A stretch of DNA of 64,000 nucleotides from positions 1,550,001-1,614,000 of the forward strand of contig NC_092654.1 in NCBI RefSeq assembly GCF_032118995.1. Reading direction: 5' to 3'. This DNA comes from Asterias amurensis. Lineage: Eukaryota; Echinodermata; Asteroidea; Forcipulatida; Asteriidae. Of the stretch, positions 11,461 through 24,400 are shown one piece after another. The notes below the pieces were generated by a model that worked only from the letters and a program-made list of their open reading frames with translations, did not search any database and was not told where the DNA came from. The position numbers were made by a program, and so were the translations under genes. Numbering within the stretch: the first letter of the stretch is position 1; every line of letters begins with the position of its first letter.

Positions 11461-14400
11461 CTGAACCCAGGACCCGCAGATAAATGAAAAGATGAATTTC
11501 AACGATGCCGAAAAGCGATTTGCAGAGAAAGTGAGAGAAGTTCATGTTTAGCCCAGATTGATAATGTGCAGGGATGATTAAAGACCAGGAAACACCAAGA
11601 TTTGGGTTTAACGGGAAAAAGGGTAAGGAAAGGAGTCAAGAGAGACAAAGACAGATTTTACTAAAAGAAGATATTATTAGAACTCATCGTGGAAATGTTT
11701 TGGCCCTCTAAATTCGTCAAAAGTTATCACATCATCCGTATCCATATCTTGGGCCTCAAACATCTTATCAAGCATGTCGTCAGCTTTATCCTCTTCAGCA
11801 TAGCCTTGGTTTATGAAGAAACCCCTAACCTACTCGATCAAGGAAGATGGCGTTGGGAATTGAGTGAACCGCATTAGGATAAGCAGAGAGAGTTTGTGAG
11901 TTGGAAATGCAGGGATTAATCAAAGTTGATTTACGTTTACAAAGAAGCCAATGTTATTCCAGAGGTTAAGAGTAGTGCAAATGGTATTGTTAAAGGTTTA
12001 AAAAGCAGTTGAATATTAATAATTAAAACAGAATAAGCATCAACAAAAGAGAAAATGTCACATTAAGAAAGTAAAAAGGGTTCAACACAGACAGTAAAAG
12101 TAAAGTGGGAGAATGGGGGGAAAACGGGAAAACAAAGTTATTGATTAAAAACTGTTGTTCCTTGGGGTTAGTTTTGGTTACAAATACACATGCATGGTAC
12201 TTTGTTTTACATTTGACACACAAAAAACATTCATAATTTCCTGTTTTCACCTCTTGGTCTCTTAATTTGGAACCTTTATGGACTGATATTCTTGCAGCAA
12301 GAAGAAGACTCAAGTCAGGATAAAACTCTTCCACACATTGGGATAATTTTGATTAAACCAATCCTTGTGTATCCGCACAAATAAAACTGGCCTGATGTTG
12401 TGAGGGTTTTCAAAAAGGCTCTGCTACGGCTTAAATGTCAGGCCATTAAATATATTTTGCATTTATTTATTTATTGTTAACCCTGGGCAAACCTTTCAGT
12501 AAGAACACTGATTTTCAAAGGTTCCCAGCCTCAAAACATCCATTATAGCTTGTTTGATACCATATAGGTTCTTTTGGTCGATAAGCAGTTTGCATAAGCT
12601 AGTTCCATTTTCTCAGAATACTAATAAATAAATCAGGGTAAATAACATATATACATATCCCAAATAGGGTAGTTTTTGTGGCAAGGACATTGTGAGAGCA
12701 TTTTTGTTAGCCGCTTTACAACATAAAAGGTTAAGACTCATGCAAGGTGACTCTTATAGGAAGGTCATTTTAACAGGTGACTGAACATAGTCGATTGCAG
12801 CAGGGAAAATGAAAAGCACAATAGAAATTTAACAGGTCATGGCATTATTGTGGTTTTGCACAACAATGGGAGAATTCCGCAGTTTTAGAAAACTGGCATA
12901 GACCTGACTAGAGAGTTTTTACATAGATATGTACACGTGTATCTGTTTTGTACACGTGTACTAACTGATGAACTGTGACACACAAAGTTAGCCCTCTTAT
13001 TTCACTGATGAAGCTTGCTCTATCACTAATGGGAGGGTGGGATGAGAGAACTTGCTTGATTTCTTCATTGTCTCCTCTCTTCTCGTTTGGCTCTAATAAT
13101 AACAATAAATTTAGAGATAATTGACCTCAAAATTTGGTAATTACTACCTAATTTTAATATGCAAATTAGGTCACTTCTGGGCTGAAGCTCTTGTCCCATT
13201 TTGGATATGCCACCAATAACCATCCAACAAACAAAAATCAACAGTAAAACAAACTTTTGCAATTTGTTTGAGAATATAATACCCAAATCCAAAACTGGGG
13301 CGGGGGGGGGGGGGGGGGTGCAGAGTTAGCTACTTTACCTCATCTTTTGTCAGCTGATCATCTTTATCAGCGTCCATCATGTTAAAGATATTTGTTGGTT
13401 CCATATCTTGAATAGATCGGATTGTTATGGTGTACACAGCTTCCCTGTCAGTTTTGGGCTGTTTAAGACCTTTGGGAGTCAAGAAGATAACAATAAGAAA
13501 CTGAATTCTGTTACTAGGTTTAGAATGGTTTGAATGTCGACTGTTATTCAGAATCAGGGCAGTGGCGTTCTGAAAGCCTTTATTATCTTATTAATGTATT
13601 CAACATCTGTATACAGTGGGCCATCTTTGATTTCAAGTTTTGACTTGCATTGGACCACACCTCTGGTTGCTTCTAGTTCGATTGTGTCAATTAAAATAAA
13701 ACAAAATTGTGTCAAAGTGCACTGAGTTCATTACACAACAATAGCTTGAAGTTCTGTACCATATTTAGTATCTACTTCCAACATTGGTCCAGGCTGTATG
13801 GTAATCTCTCGCTGTTCACCGACACAAACGTCTTTCAGGCCCTCGTACAATCCTGGTAGTTTATGATCCCCACCAACTTCGATCATCAAAGATCTTTTTC
13901 TTGATTTACTTGGGGGATAAAAATGAAACAAGTTTGGTTAAGAAACTAATTTTAACAATCATGATAAATAAGTGTGATCTTGTTCAAGGTGATTGTTTAT
14001 TTGTGAACACTTGTTGCCACTTGCAACATGCTTGCAACGACCCAGCACTTTAAACTTTCATCTTTCAAGTGTTGCTTGTCAACAAATCTGCCCCTTTAAC
14101 ATTATGGTGCGTGATCATACAGTAGAAAAGAAAGTATATGATGTATTTTAAGTTAACCATTGCACTAAAAAATGGAGGTAATTATAAAATTCAAAGTTTC
14201 AAACTTTGTGTTCAAAAGAAAACAACTATATATGACAGTCAGATCACAGAAATAATAGCCCGAACAATTAAATACTTACGTGGAATCAAATCTTTCAAGA
14301 ATAGTTCCGTCATCTTTCATTTGTTGTGCGAAGAATTCAACTTCCAACCAGTTTCCTTTTACTGCAATTCTTTTACATTCACCGAGTGTGGCCAATCTTT

Positions 14401-14566
14401 TGACGGTAACACCCTCCGCGAATTCTGGCATGTTCACTTCGAATGGCAGCGCCGTCTCCTCGCTCTGGACCACGGCATCGTCAGACTCCTCCGCTGATGA
14501 TACCGAAGCAATAAACAGACACAAGAGCACCGCACAATTAACAACGAAAATACACCGTCCCTTCAT
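11299..14566 (-). CDS. ER-resident FKBP-fold/EF-hand protein, FKBP7/14-like, two alternative last exons
   Basis: Exons (minus): 14280-14566, 13737-13908, 13339-13458, then either 4A 11677-11829 or 4B 11299-11460. Both last exons join exon 3 in phase 0, giving 243 or 246 aa. A signal peptide (MKGRCIFVVNCAVLLCLFIA) is followed by one FKBP-like domain (about 45-168): ERFDST, then GLYEGLKDVCVGEQREI. EF-hand 1 has loop DADKDDQLTKDE in exon 3, and EF-hand 2 lies in the alternative exon. The protein ends in HDEF (4A) or HSEL (4B), both KDEL-like, so it should be retained in the ER lumen. FKBP7/14 relatives are ER prolyl isomerases acting on secreted proteins such as collagen. Here the FKBP pocket looks degenerate: Leu replaces the pocket Trp and the YG of the 80s loop is missing. 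Catalysis is therefore doubtful and a calcium-binding chaperone role is inferred. The exon 2 donor (GTGTAA) is weak and could shift by one codon. Confidence 0.88.
11677..11829 (-). CDS. Alternative last exon 4A of the FKBP gene: EF-hand 2 plus HDEF end
   Basis: The acceptor after gatcgagtag joins exon 3 in phase 0. It encodes VRGFFINQGYAEEDKADDML, then an EF loop DMDTDDVITFDE with Asp at 1, 3 and 5 and Glu at 12, then RGPKHFHDEF and stop. Calcium ligands are intact. HDEF is an acceptable variant of the KDEL/HDEL retrieval signal. No canonical AATAAA lies between this stop and exon 4B; only a weak AGTAAA follows closely. Confidence 0.85.
   Translation of the reverse strand, partial: VRGFFINQGYAEEDKADDMLDKMFEAQDMDTDDVITFDEFRGPKHFHDEF
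12023..12334 (-). other. Unassigned open frame in FKBP intron 3
   Basis: 103 codons including CFLCVKCKTKYHACVF, a cysteine-rich stretch. I recognise no family. It may be a transposon fragment or chance. It sits between FKBP exon 3 and exon 4A on the sense strand and has no clear splice borders. Confidence 0.2.
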
Positions 14567-15417
14567 TTTGAGTTTGGATTCAGTGCAATTTAATATTTGT
14601 CAGAAATGTAGACGAAGGGAAAATAATTACAAGAGTTGTTCAATTCTTACAACGGCGACCAAAAAGCTAGGACAACCTTTATGAGCACACCTACTACTTC
14701 TAGCTAGTCTAGTCAGCAACGTGTCACTATGTTATTATAAACAACAATACTATTTTTTATTTAATCTAACGGATAGTTCGTGATTTTAACAATTTGAGTT
14801 AAATGTGTAGTTTTTCAGCAAATAAAAGATTGACTTGACGTTATTTAACTGTTATAACTAAATCTGTGTCTTTTCGAGTCGCTTTTAATTGTGTCTAATT
14901 AAATTAATTTATTGCACCAAGTACACCAAATTAATTAAAAACTTTACACAAAATGCATAGTCTGGTGTAAAATGTAACTGTGAATATAGTATTCAACAGT
15001 ACAGAGATAAAAAGGGTTGAAGAGTAGCCACTGTTGATTATTAAAGGAGGGTGAACTTTAATTGTAATGATTCCAAAGTAGATCCCTAGAAAATATTGAA
15101 TATACAAAATTATTTAAACGAAACATTTAAAAAGTAATAAGTAAAATGTTAATTTTCAAAATTGTACAAAACAAGAGTAGAATGACAAATTATAATTTAC
15201 ATTGAAAAAGTGGTTAGAAAAATACCCCTCAAAATTAAATGGAATGAATCAAATACACCAACTACAGGTTAAAATGGGGTTTCGATTTAGCGCTAAGTGC
15301 ACGTTGTAAATAACTACGTTGCTGACTTGGCCGATTGCGGATGTAAAAAGTGCCCGATTTTGGGACTAAATGTTTGCTGTTTATGGTTAAAAGCTACGAG
15401 GGAAAATAATGCCTGAA
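14567..15417. promoter_or_regulatory. Shared 5' region between divergent FKBP and PLEKHA8 genes
   Basis: The two start codons lie 851 bp apart in head-to-head orientation. The stretch is AT-rich and unique, with no recognised repeat copy and no obvious TATA box beside either start. It must hold both 5' UTRs and both promoters, so a bidirectional promoter is likely but not shown. Confidence 0.45.
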
Positions 15418-18400
15418 ATGGAAGGAGTGCTGTTCAAGTGGACAAATTATTTGGCTGGTTAGTATTATGGTGTTATGTATCAAAAACGGCTTCAAAATGG
15501 AATCAATAACGGGAATGTAATGTTGATTGAATGAACGAATCATCGAATGACATTGACTGACGGACTGACTGACACTCGACCTCCTCAACTCACGTCGTCA
15601 ACCCCCCCCCCCCGGCCATCCCCGCTCAACTAAAATTGTAACTCATTGTCAAACACGCCACCACGTGGTCCAGTGGGTTACTTAAATCATAGTGCAGGAC
15701 TTGAATCACAAGGTTGTGGGTTTTGAATCTAACTGCTGATTTCACACTACAAAAATTGACATCTCCTTTTGTCTGAATCATGGACATGGTCCTTATGTAT
15801 GGAGGTAAACATGGTAAAGAACACATGTTCAACCTATGTTTGCATGAGAGAGTTTGGGAGAGGGCTGGCTGGCAAACTTGGTGTTTTCCCCTTGTGTGGG
15901 AGGTTGCCGAGTTCCTTTTTGGATTTTTGGAGGGGAAAGTCATGACTGTTGTTTATAAACTGATTTACTTAAGTGCATTCTGAAAGCTTCTTCCATCCTA
16001 AAATGCGCAGTTCCTATTATAAATAAGGAATTATTATTATTGTTTACAAACAAACTAACAAACAAATGTCAAAAGGTAGACCCAGCAGTAACTGCAGCGC
16101 CTTATAACTCCCCCTTTTCAATAGTTGAACGTCTCTGAAATTTAACTTGTTATTGAATGTTTTCTTTTTGTGCGTGCCTCAAAGAGGGTGTTGTACAATT
16201 TGCCAGCTTAATTAGTAAAAATTAACCCATATATAGGCAATATATCCGCTATCTGCATTTTATAGTCAATTTTTTTGTCTTGCAGGCTGGCAGCTAAGAT
16301 GGTTTGTTCTCGATAAAGGCATCCTGGCATACTACAAATCCCAAGACGAAGTTCATCTCGGAAGTAAAGGATCAGTCAAAATAGCATGCTGTGAAATAAT
16401 CGGTAAATCTATTACGTCTCTGTGTATCTTTCTCCATAGGCCCTCGTGTGTTAAACTTTGACCCAAGGAGTAAAGCCCTGTTCATACTTCCTGCGATACA
16501 AACTTTGACGTCACAAATTTGCAACAAATTATTCGCGTCAGTTAACTTGTGCTCAATTCCTGCGAAAGTATCGCTGTGAAAACAGTCCTGTAACAGCAAA
16601 ATTTGTTTCGCATTCGCATTTGCAGAAAGTAACGTGTGAGAAGTTGAAGACTCTAGCCATGTTCGAAATGGCGGCTATGACTTTGTCCGGATTCCGGCAT
16701 CATCATGTGTTTAAGTATAGGATGTCCTTGGCAAGACACTTGGCAACCATCATAGCTGATCTGTAGCCTCCATTTCAGATACAGCCTCAGTCTTTGCTGA
16801 GTTAAATGGCTTGGTTGGGGGCTGGGGGCTGTCAGTCTACCTCTTTCAATGTTGTTTTTACGTTCGTTTAACCTTTACTCTCTTGTTCTTTTGCAAGAAA
16901 CCCTTAAAATTCTGGCTGGTCTGTTTCATTCATGAGCAATTTTTATTTAGATCTGGGCCCAATCTCATAGCACTGCTTTTGAGCAGATAATGTTTATTAA
17001 GAAGTTTGCTTTTAAAGAAGTCATTCCTTAAACCATCTAAGCTCCCAGGGGAGTATACAGCCTGTGCAACAAATGTGCTACTAAGCTAACTCAATCACAA
17101 AATTCATCTCTCTCTTCACAGGTACCCATTTACCCCTGGGTGGAGAGAAGCAATTATAGTTGAGTGTGTTGCTCAGGGACACTAAAGTCACGACCGGGAC
17201 TCTAACCCACACTCTGCTGGACAGAAACTCCAGAGCTTGAGTTTGATGTTCTTACGCTTCGGTGTGACACACCTATGCCTTCTCCTTTAAGTAGAGTTTT
17301 CTTTTATTGTTTCCTCAGTTCATCCGTCCGACATGTGTCGTCTTGATCTAATCATTCCTAATGAGCAGCATTTCTACGTCCGAGGAACGTCTCCCGCAGA
17401 GAGGCAGCAGTGGTTGGTTGCGTTAGGCTCGGCTAAGGCCTGCCTCACCGATGCCAAGCAGCAACTGAAAGGTAGTTTGAACTGCACTTCTTGTAAAGGT
17501 CAGGGGAAACAAAGATACCAGGGCTCAGAATACTTCTACTTCTTGTTTGGTAGAATCCATAAGACTGGATGTAATGCCAAGAACTTCTTGTCCATGAGCG
17601 GTGCAGTAGTGCGTACGTAAACTGGACCACAGGCTCAACGCCTGTGATTTTAGTGTTAGGCCAGTTAACTTACAAGACCTGGCTCACAAATGTCAAGCAG
17701 CAACCGAAAGGTACTTTGCACAACACTTCTCGAAAAGTTTGCCAGTGGTCAAAATTAACACTGGACCTCATGCCTGGGGCCTGTGATTTTAAGTTCGGGT
17801 CTGTCAATGTATACGTATAACGCACAAGTTTTTAACTTCTGCAGGCAACTTTTAGTTCTACTTGTAATTCGGGAAAACGAACCTTTCCTTGGGCACACGC
17901 CTGCAATCCGTTGGACCTCCAGAATGTTTCGTTGAACCACATTCTGGTGAAGTAGGGGAGCAAGCCTGCATTCAAGTCAAGATGTTTGTCATAAAAACAA
18001 CCCACAAATGAACTTAACAATATGTTTTTTTTACAGATAAGACAGAAGAGACATTGAAAGCCAAGATGTCTGAACTGCGCCTGTACTGTGATACGTTGAT
18101 GCAGAGTGTCGCTGCAGTCAAGTTGTCTGCCAAGGCAGATGATACTCCAGATATTGAGGTACGGAAGGTTAGGGAGAGACAAAAATATACAGGCCTAAAA
18201 ATCACCCACGCCACCCACAGCAATAGTAATATCCAGTAGGCTCCGCCCACGACGCACGTGTCAGCAAGAACACATGGGGCTCTCCAATGCCTTTCTGCAC
18301 AACTCTGCCGCGTGCGCCAAGATACGCGCACTGATGACGGACCTTATTTGTCGGACCTTCATTGCGCTGTGATTGGTCAATACGCAATGGGGCGGAGCTT

Positions 18401-21400
18401 AGTGGATCAGTCTATTGCTGTGGTGACCTGTGGTTTTGCTGTGGTGCCCTTTGCAAAGTTGCAATACAGTTTTTATTCATAAAAAATGCCTCTTACCAGG
18501 GAAAAATCTGTGTGCCGCTTTAAGAGCAAAGTTGCCGACCTGTAATGTACTATCTTTGTGTATAAATATTGTTAATGAGCAAACTCGATGCTTTATACTT
18601 CCATTTCTGACTAATTTTGACACCTCGTTTTAAGTTCTTGCAAAAAACCCTGTCTCAGAGTTCTGATTTTGTTCATTGGTGGATTTTTTATTTAGTTAAC
18701 ATTTTTGAGTATTGTTCTGTTACAAAAGAGCATTCTTATATTATTTCTAAATAACTATTTTTCATTTCTGTGTGTATTTGTAATATTTTGCTTGTGTTTA
18801 TAATACATTTTAATGACTGTTTTTGTAAACTGTACATTTTGCCTTTTAGCCGCTGTATTGCAGTGTGTTTAATAAACCTTTATTAATAATATTAATAATA
18901 ATTTTTCACCTTCTAGAAACTCAATGAGTCAACATCGTTACTCTCCGAGACATGCGACACCTTCATTTACACGTTACAAGACTGTATGAAATTAGTCAAT
19001 AGCTCCTATAAGGTACCATTCGGCAACAGTACACTAACGGAAACGGTAGTTCCGCCTTCACTACAGCAACAGGTAAATATCATTTCAGAGAAGTTATTTA
19101 AACAAGGAATGTAGTAGTAGCACCTAAAGACCAACTTATTCATCAGATTAAGCCTGGTTCATACTTCCTGCGTATGCGAATGCGATACAAATTTTGTCGT
19201 CACAAATTCGAAACAAATAATTCGCGTCAGTTGACATGTGCCGAACTCCTGCGAAACATTCGCTGCAAAAACAGCCATGTGATGGGATACAATTCCCCTT
19301 CGCATTCACATTCACATGAAGTATGAACCGGGCTTAAAGGCAATGGACACTATTGGTAATTACTCAAAATAATTATTAGCATAAAATCTTCTTTGGTAAC
19401 GAATAATGGGGAGAGGTTGATGGTATAAAACCTTGTGAGAAACAGCTCCCTCTGAAGTGAGGTTGTTTTTGAGAAAGAAGTAATTTTTTATGAATTTGAT
19501 TTTGAGACCTCAAATTTAGAATTGAGGTCTCGAAATCAAGCATCTGAAAGCACACAACTACGTGTGACAAGGGTGTTTTTTCTTTCATAGTTATCTCACA
19601 ACTACGATGACCAATTGAGCTCAAATTTTCACAGGTTTGTTGTTCTATGCATATGTTGAGATACACCAAGTGACAAGGCTGGTCTTTGACAGTTACCAAT
19701 AGTGTCCATTGTTTTTAACTAGTTACATAAAAACTGCATAAGCTTTGATAGCAGCAACTACTTTATCAGACTAGTTTTGCATAGTAATCAGGGAAGTTTA
19801 GAGTAACAGTACACATCGGTGTATTGGGTATTAAATCAGATTAGTTGTTATCTATTGTTATCTTTTCTTATTTGTTCCTCCCATTTTTTGTGTGGTTTTG
19901 ATTTTACCCATACACCAATGAGTACACCATTGTATACTCGGAACTTCTCTGAGTACCATGCAACACATCTACAGGTATATTACTTGAATGGGATTAAGCT
20001 TGGGCAATATCACAATATTATGGAATATCGCAATATTAATTTGGAAACGATTTGGATATCGGTTCGATTTGGTTTTAATCGAAATATCGATACATCGCGA
20101 TATATCTAACGTGATATATCGTGATATATCGTGATATCGATTTAGTATCGCAATATCGCTATGTATTTCCATGCTTAGACATCTTGCACCCCATAGGTTT
20201 GGAGTAAAACCAGAAGAATAGGTCATTATAACACCTCTCTTATGCTATGATTGTCTCTTCTACAACTTTCACTGGGAGTTTGAAGACTGATGATGTCAAA
20301 TTTAATTAATCGCGATTATATCGAATATCGCGATATATTATCGGCGATATATCGTGAATAAAATAATTCAATATCGCCCAAGCTTAAATGGGATTTGAAC
20401 CCATGACTTTGCTATTCTAGAGCAGATGTTTGCCACTAAACCACCTGGCTTGATTACTGCAAAGATTTTATAAATGTTAAGTTTGCATTTGGGAATGAAG
20501 AATATTATTCATGTTTTTTTTTACTCATACAGGTAAACTGATGTGTTAAGCACTGTTCACTAAGTACATTCCTGAGTCCTGTGAACAAATCTATAGAAAT
20601 TACTCTTGGATTCAAGCAGATGTCTTGCCACTAGACCACCTGGCTTGATTACTGCAAAGATTTTATAAATGTTAAGTTTGCATTTGGGAATGAAGAATAT
20701 TATTCATGTTTTTTTTTACTCATACAGGTAAACTGATGTATGTTAAAGGAACACGTTGCCTTGGATTGGTCGAGTTGGTCTTTGAAATGCGTTTTGTGAC
20801 CGTTTGTTATAAAATGCATATGTTAGAGAGATGATGTAAAAGTAGAATACAAGGATCTACACAAATATGCCTCGAAATTGCGTGGTTTTCTTTTTACCTC
20901 GTTGTATATCACGGTCGGCCATTTATGGGAGTCAAAATTTTGACTCCCATAAATGGCCGACCGTGATAGTTCGCGACGTAAAAAGAAAACCGTGCAATTT
21001 TGAGTGATACTTGTGTGGATCATTATATTCTACTTTTAAAACATCTTTCTTACCATATACATTTCATAACAAACGGTTTCAAACGCTTTTTATAGACCAA
21101 CTCGTCCGATCCAAGGCAACGTGTTCCTTTAAGCACTGTTCACTCAGTACTTTCCTGAGTCAAGTGAACAAATCCACAGAAATTACTCTTGGATTCAAAC
21201 CCATGACCTTTGCAATTTGTTCCTATCGGTATCTTGCTTATTTATTTGAATTTATATTTTGTCATGTTTTGTTTATTTGTGTGTAACTATTTTGTGTATT
21301 GCATGTTTGCAAAGATATTTTTCCTCCATGGTAGGACCATTAACTGAGTTAAATTTTATTGTTTTTCGATTGATTTGTTGATTTTAATTGTTATGAGTAA

Positions 21401-24400
21401 AGTGAACTTTGTTTTAAAATTAATTATTTTGAAAACAATCTGTTGAATTTGTGTTTTCACTTTGCCTTAATTTTTCTACTTAATTATGTATTGCAATGAA
21501 ATTTTCCTCCATGGCAGGACCATTTAACTGAATTGTATTGAATTCAATTCAATTCAATTGAATTGAATTGAATTGAATTGAATTATTGTATTGTTTTTTG
21601 ATTGATTTTGTTTATTTTGATTGATAGAAGTAGAGTGGGAAACAAAATCTAACTAATATTTTTGAATGAGCTGTTGAAAAGTATTGAATTTATTTGTTTT
21701 CATTTTCCCTGTAGCCTAAAAAATCCGCTTCCCGATCTCATTCAGTTGAAGACAGGTGAGAAAATATGTTTTTAAATCCAAAATAATCCACTTGCATGGT
21801 TTTACTTGAGTTTGATGGATTTGGTTCTGTACCCCAGCCAGTCAACAAGACCGGGCATTCTTATATTAATGTCCACACAGTTTGCATGCTGAGTTCCCTA
21901 GGAAAAAATAGGTACGTTCGATTAGCTTCCCAGGGTCGACCTCGCGGTGCTCATTCGAGTGAGCCCCTGACAAGAGCTAATCGAACGATCACTCCCCATC
22001 TTGTGGTGACGTCATGCACCTTGGGCCAGCCCCAAGTGACCCGTTCCTCAAGCAGGGCACTTGGGGCTGACCCGGGTGAGCCCCTGGAATGACCTCAAAG
22101 CTATTTGATCGTACTGGGGGCAGATTGGGGTCGACGCGGGGAAGCTAATCAAACGCACCCAAATTAAAGCATGGTTCATACTTCTTGCCAATACTAGTGC
22201 CAAGCGAAGTTTGGTGACGCAATAACAGGTAGGCACTAACTTTCCAATTGTGACGCAAGGAAATTCAAAGCATTCACAAGGAGGTATGAACTGGGCTTAA
22301 CTTGGTAGATTTGAGACAGCTTCTGGTCAGTAGATAGTTTGGCTTTAACCTTAGGAACAAGTTTTGGTTCCTTTGTAAAGATGGGTCTTTGTGAAAGAAA
22401 AAAGAAAGTAACTTTGAAATTCTGTTTAAACCTTTTTGTGTTTCCGTCCGACTTCTAGATACACCCCTCCTCAAAATAAAAGTGGAGTTCAAACAAAATA
22501 TAAGAACCTTGAAGACATAGCATCCCGACCGAGGCCCCACAGAACACGTGCCCCGCCCAACCGACCCCTATCCGCCCCAAACACGCCTACTTCCAACACG
22601 CCCCCAACAATGAATAGCGAGCCTGAGGACAACGATGTGACAAATGGAGGAGAAAATGGCCAGTTAAATCACAGTGTCGGAGATGACGAAGGGACGGAGA
22701 CGATTCTGAACGTCGCAATGCAACATCCCTCGATGCAAGAGAAACCGACAGTTCCGACGTTCTTCTCAAGATGCAGTCCGACGTAAGATCAAACTCAAAT
22801 ACTTCAGTTTATTTTATTTGGGAGACCCTTCTTTCTGTGGGTCTTATGTTTTGTACAGACCATCGGGGTTCTGGTCAGAACCTACCTGCATATGATTCTT
22901 ACCAAAAAGTTGCTGTTTATTATAGTCGTCTTTTAGACCCATTTTCGTGGCTCTGCCTTAACTGTAAGCAAAGAATCAGTTTTACGGAAGCAGGGAATAT
23001 GCGCTTACGACAAGCGTATTTTATGGGTTAGCTGGGACATTTGGCTTGTTTGGAAGTTTGGATTGATCACTCTGTATTTAAACGAGTCCCTCGGAATGTT
23101 TTTTATTTTGCGTTGATTTTTTAAAAAGCCCTACTTTGCCAATCATGGGCACTCTCATTGGTTTTATTGTTGTGGTGTTTGTAACTTTGATCTGATCTGA
23201 ATTTGTTTTGATTAGTATTTTGTATGTGTATCGGTCCCAATTCACGCATATCAGCCCACAGTTTGTGCATATCTACCAACAATTCATGGATATCAGTCTG
23301 TAATTTGCACGTATCGACTCACAATCCATGGGCATCTGCCTGCAATTTGCGCATATCGATTCACAATTCGCACGCATCAGCACAAAACGCTAATTTGTAC
23401 TTAAGGTCAACTCTGGACCACATAACCACATAACATGTTTTCAAGACAGTTATTAATTTAACCATAAATTATGATTTCTTTATTCTAGGTTTGATTCAGT
23501 TTGTGATTCTTCTGACGGCAGTTTTAAAACAGACGTATTTCTTGATGCCTGTGCTCAAGTCGTAGATATATTCGGTAAGTTGCCAAGCTTTTCAAGAATT
23601 CCCCGTATATGTGAACCAAATTCACCAGATGCAAAAGAAGTAAGACTGTTTAACATAACTGCTTCATTCTTTGGATGGGACATAAAGCTGTACAGCCGCA
23701 TTACACATGTGTACTTAGTCGTTTAAGACATTGGACACTATCGGTAATTGTCAAAGACCTGTCTTCTCACTCGGTGTATCTCAACATTTGCATAAAATAA
23801 CAAACCTGCGAAAACTTGAGCTGGATTGGTCATCGAAGTTACGAGATAATAATGAAAGAAAAAAAACCCTTGTCACACGAAGTCAAGTGCTTTGAGATCA
23901 TTGATTCTCAAAATTCTGAATTTGAGGTCTCGAAATCAAATTCGTTGAAAACTACATTACTTCAGAGGGAGCCGTTTCTCACAATGTTTTATACTATCAA
24001 CAGCTCTCGATTACTCGCTACCAAGTAAGGTTTTATGCTAATAATTATTTTGAGTAATTACCAATAGTGTCCACTGCCTGTAAAAGAAGAGGTTTACTCT
24101 AGGCCTCGTCAGGACTCTTCCTCTGTGCAGCACACAGATACAGAGTCCTAAATATTACAGCCCGTTTCTGGGGCGGAAAGTTTTCAGAGTTCGAATCCCC
24201 AGTTAATCGCTGATTTCACAATGACTAGAATCAATATTGCCGTCTAGTTAATGAATCACAATTTCTTGATTTGTGCAATTCATAATCATAGGCGTTAAAC
24301 CCAAGGTTTGTATGAGAGAGATTGGTTGTTGCCAGCTGGGTGTTTATATCCCCTTGGTGGAGTTTGCCGAGTTCCCTTGATGGGAAGATCATCTAAACAA

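Noticed and set aside
12908-13105. Possible third alternative FKBP exon
   Set aside because: No EF-hand loop or retention tail, and no good acceptor in phase 0 with exon 3 for the candidate frame.
15409-15417. Upstream ATG of PLEKHA8 (three codons earlier)
   Set aside because: The family starts at MEGVL, and that start gives residue numbering equal to human. The earlier ATG cannot be excluded but is not preferred.
23224-23433. 69-codon open frame in PLEKHA8 intron 7
   Set aside because: It is the translation of a 21-bp degenerate tandem array and fits no PLEKHA8 exon phase.
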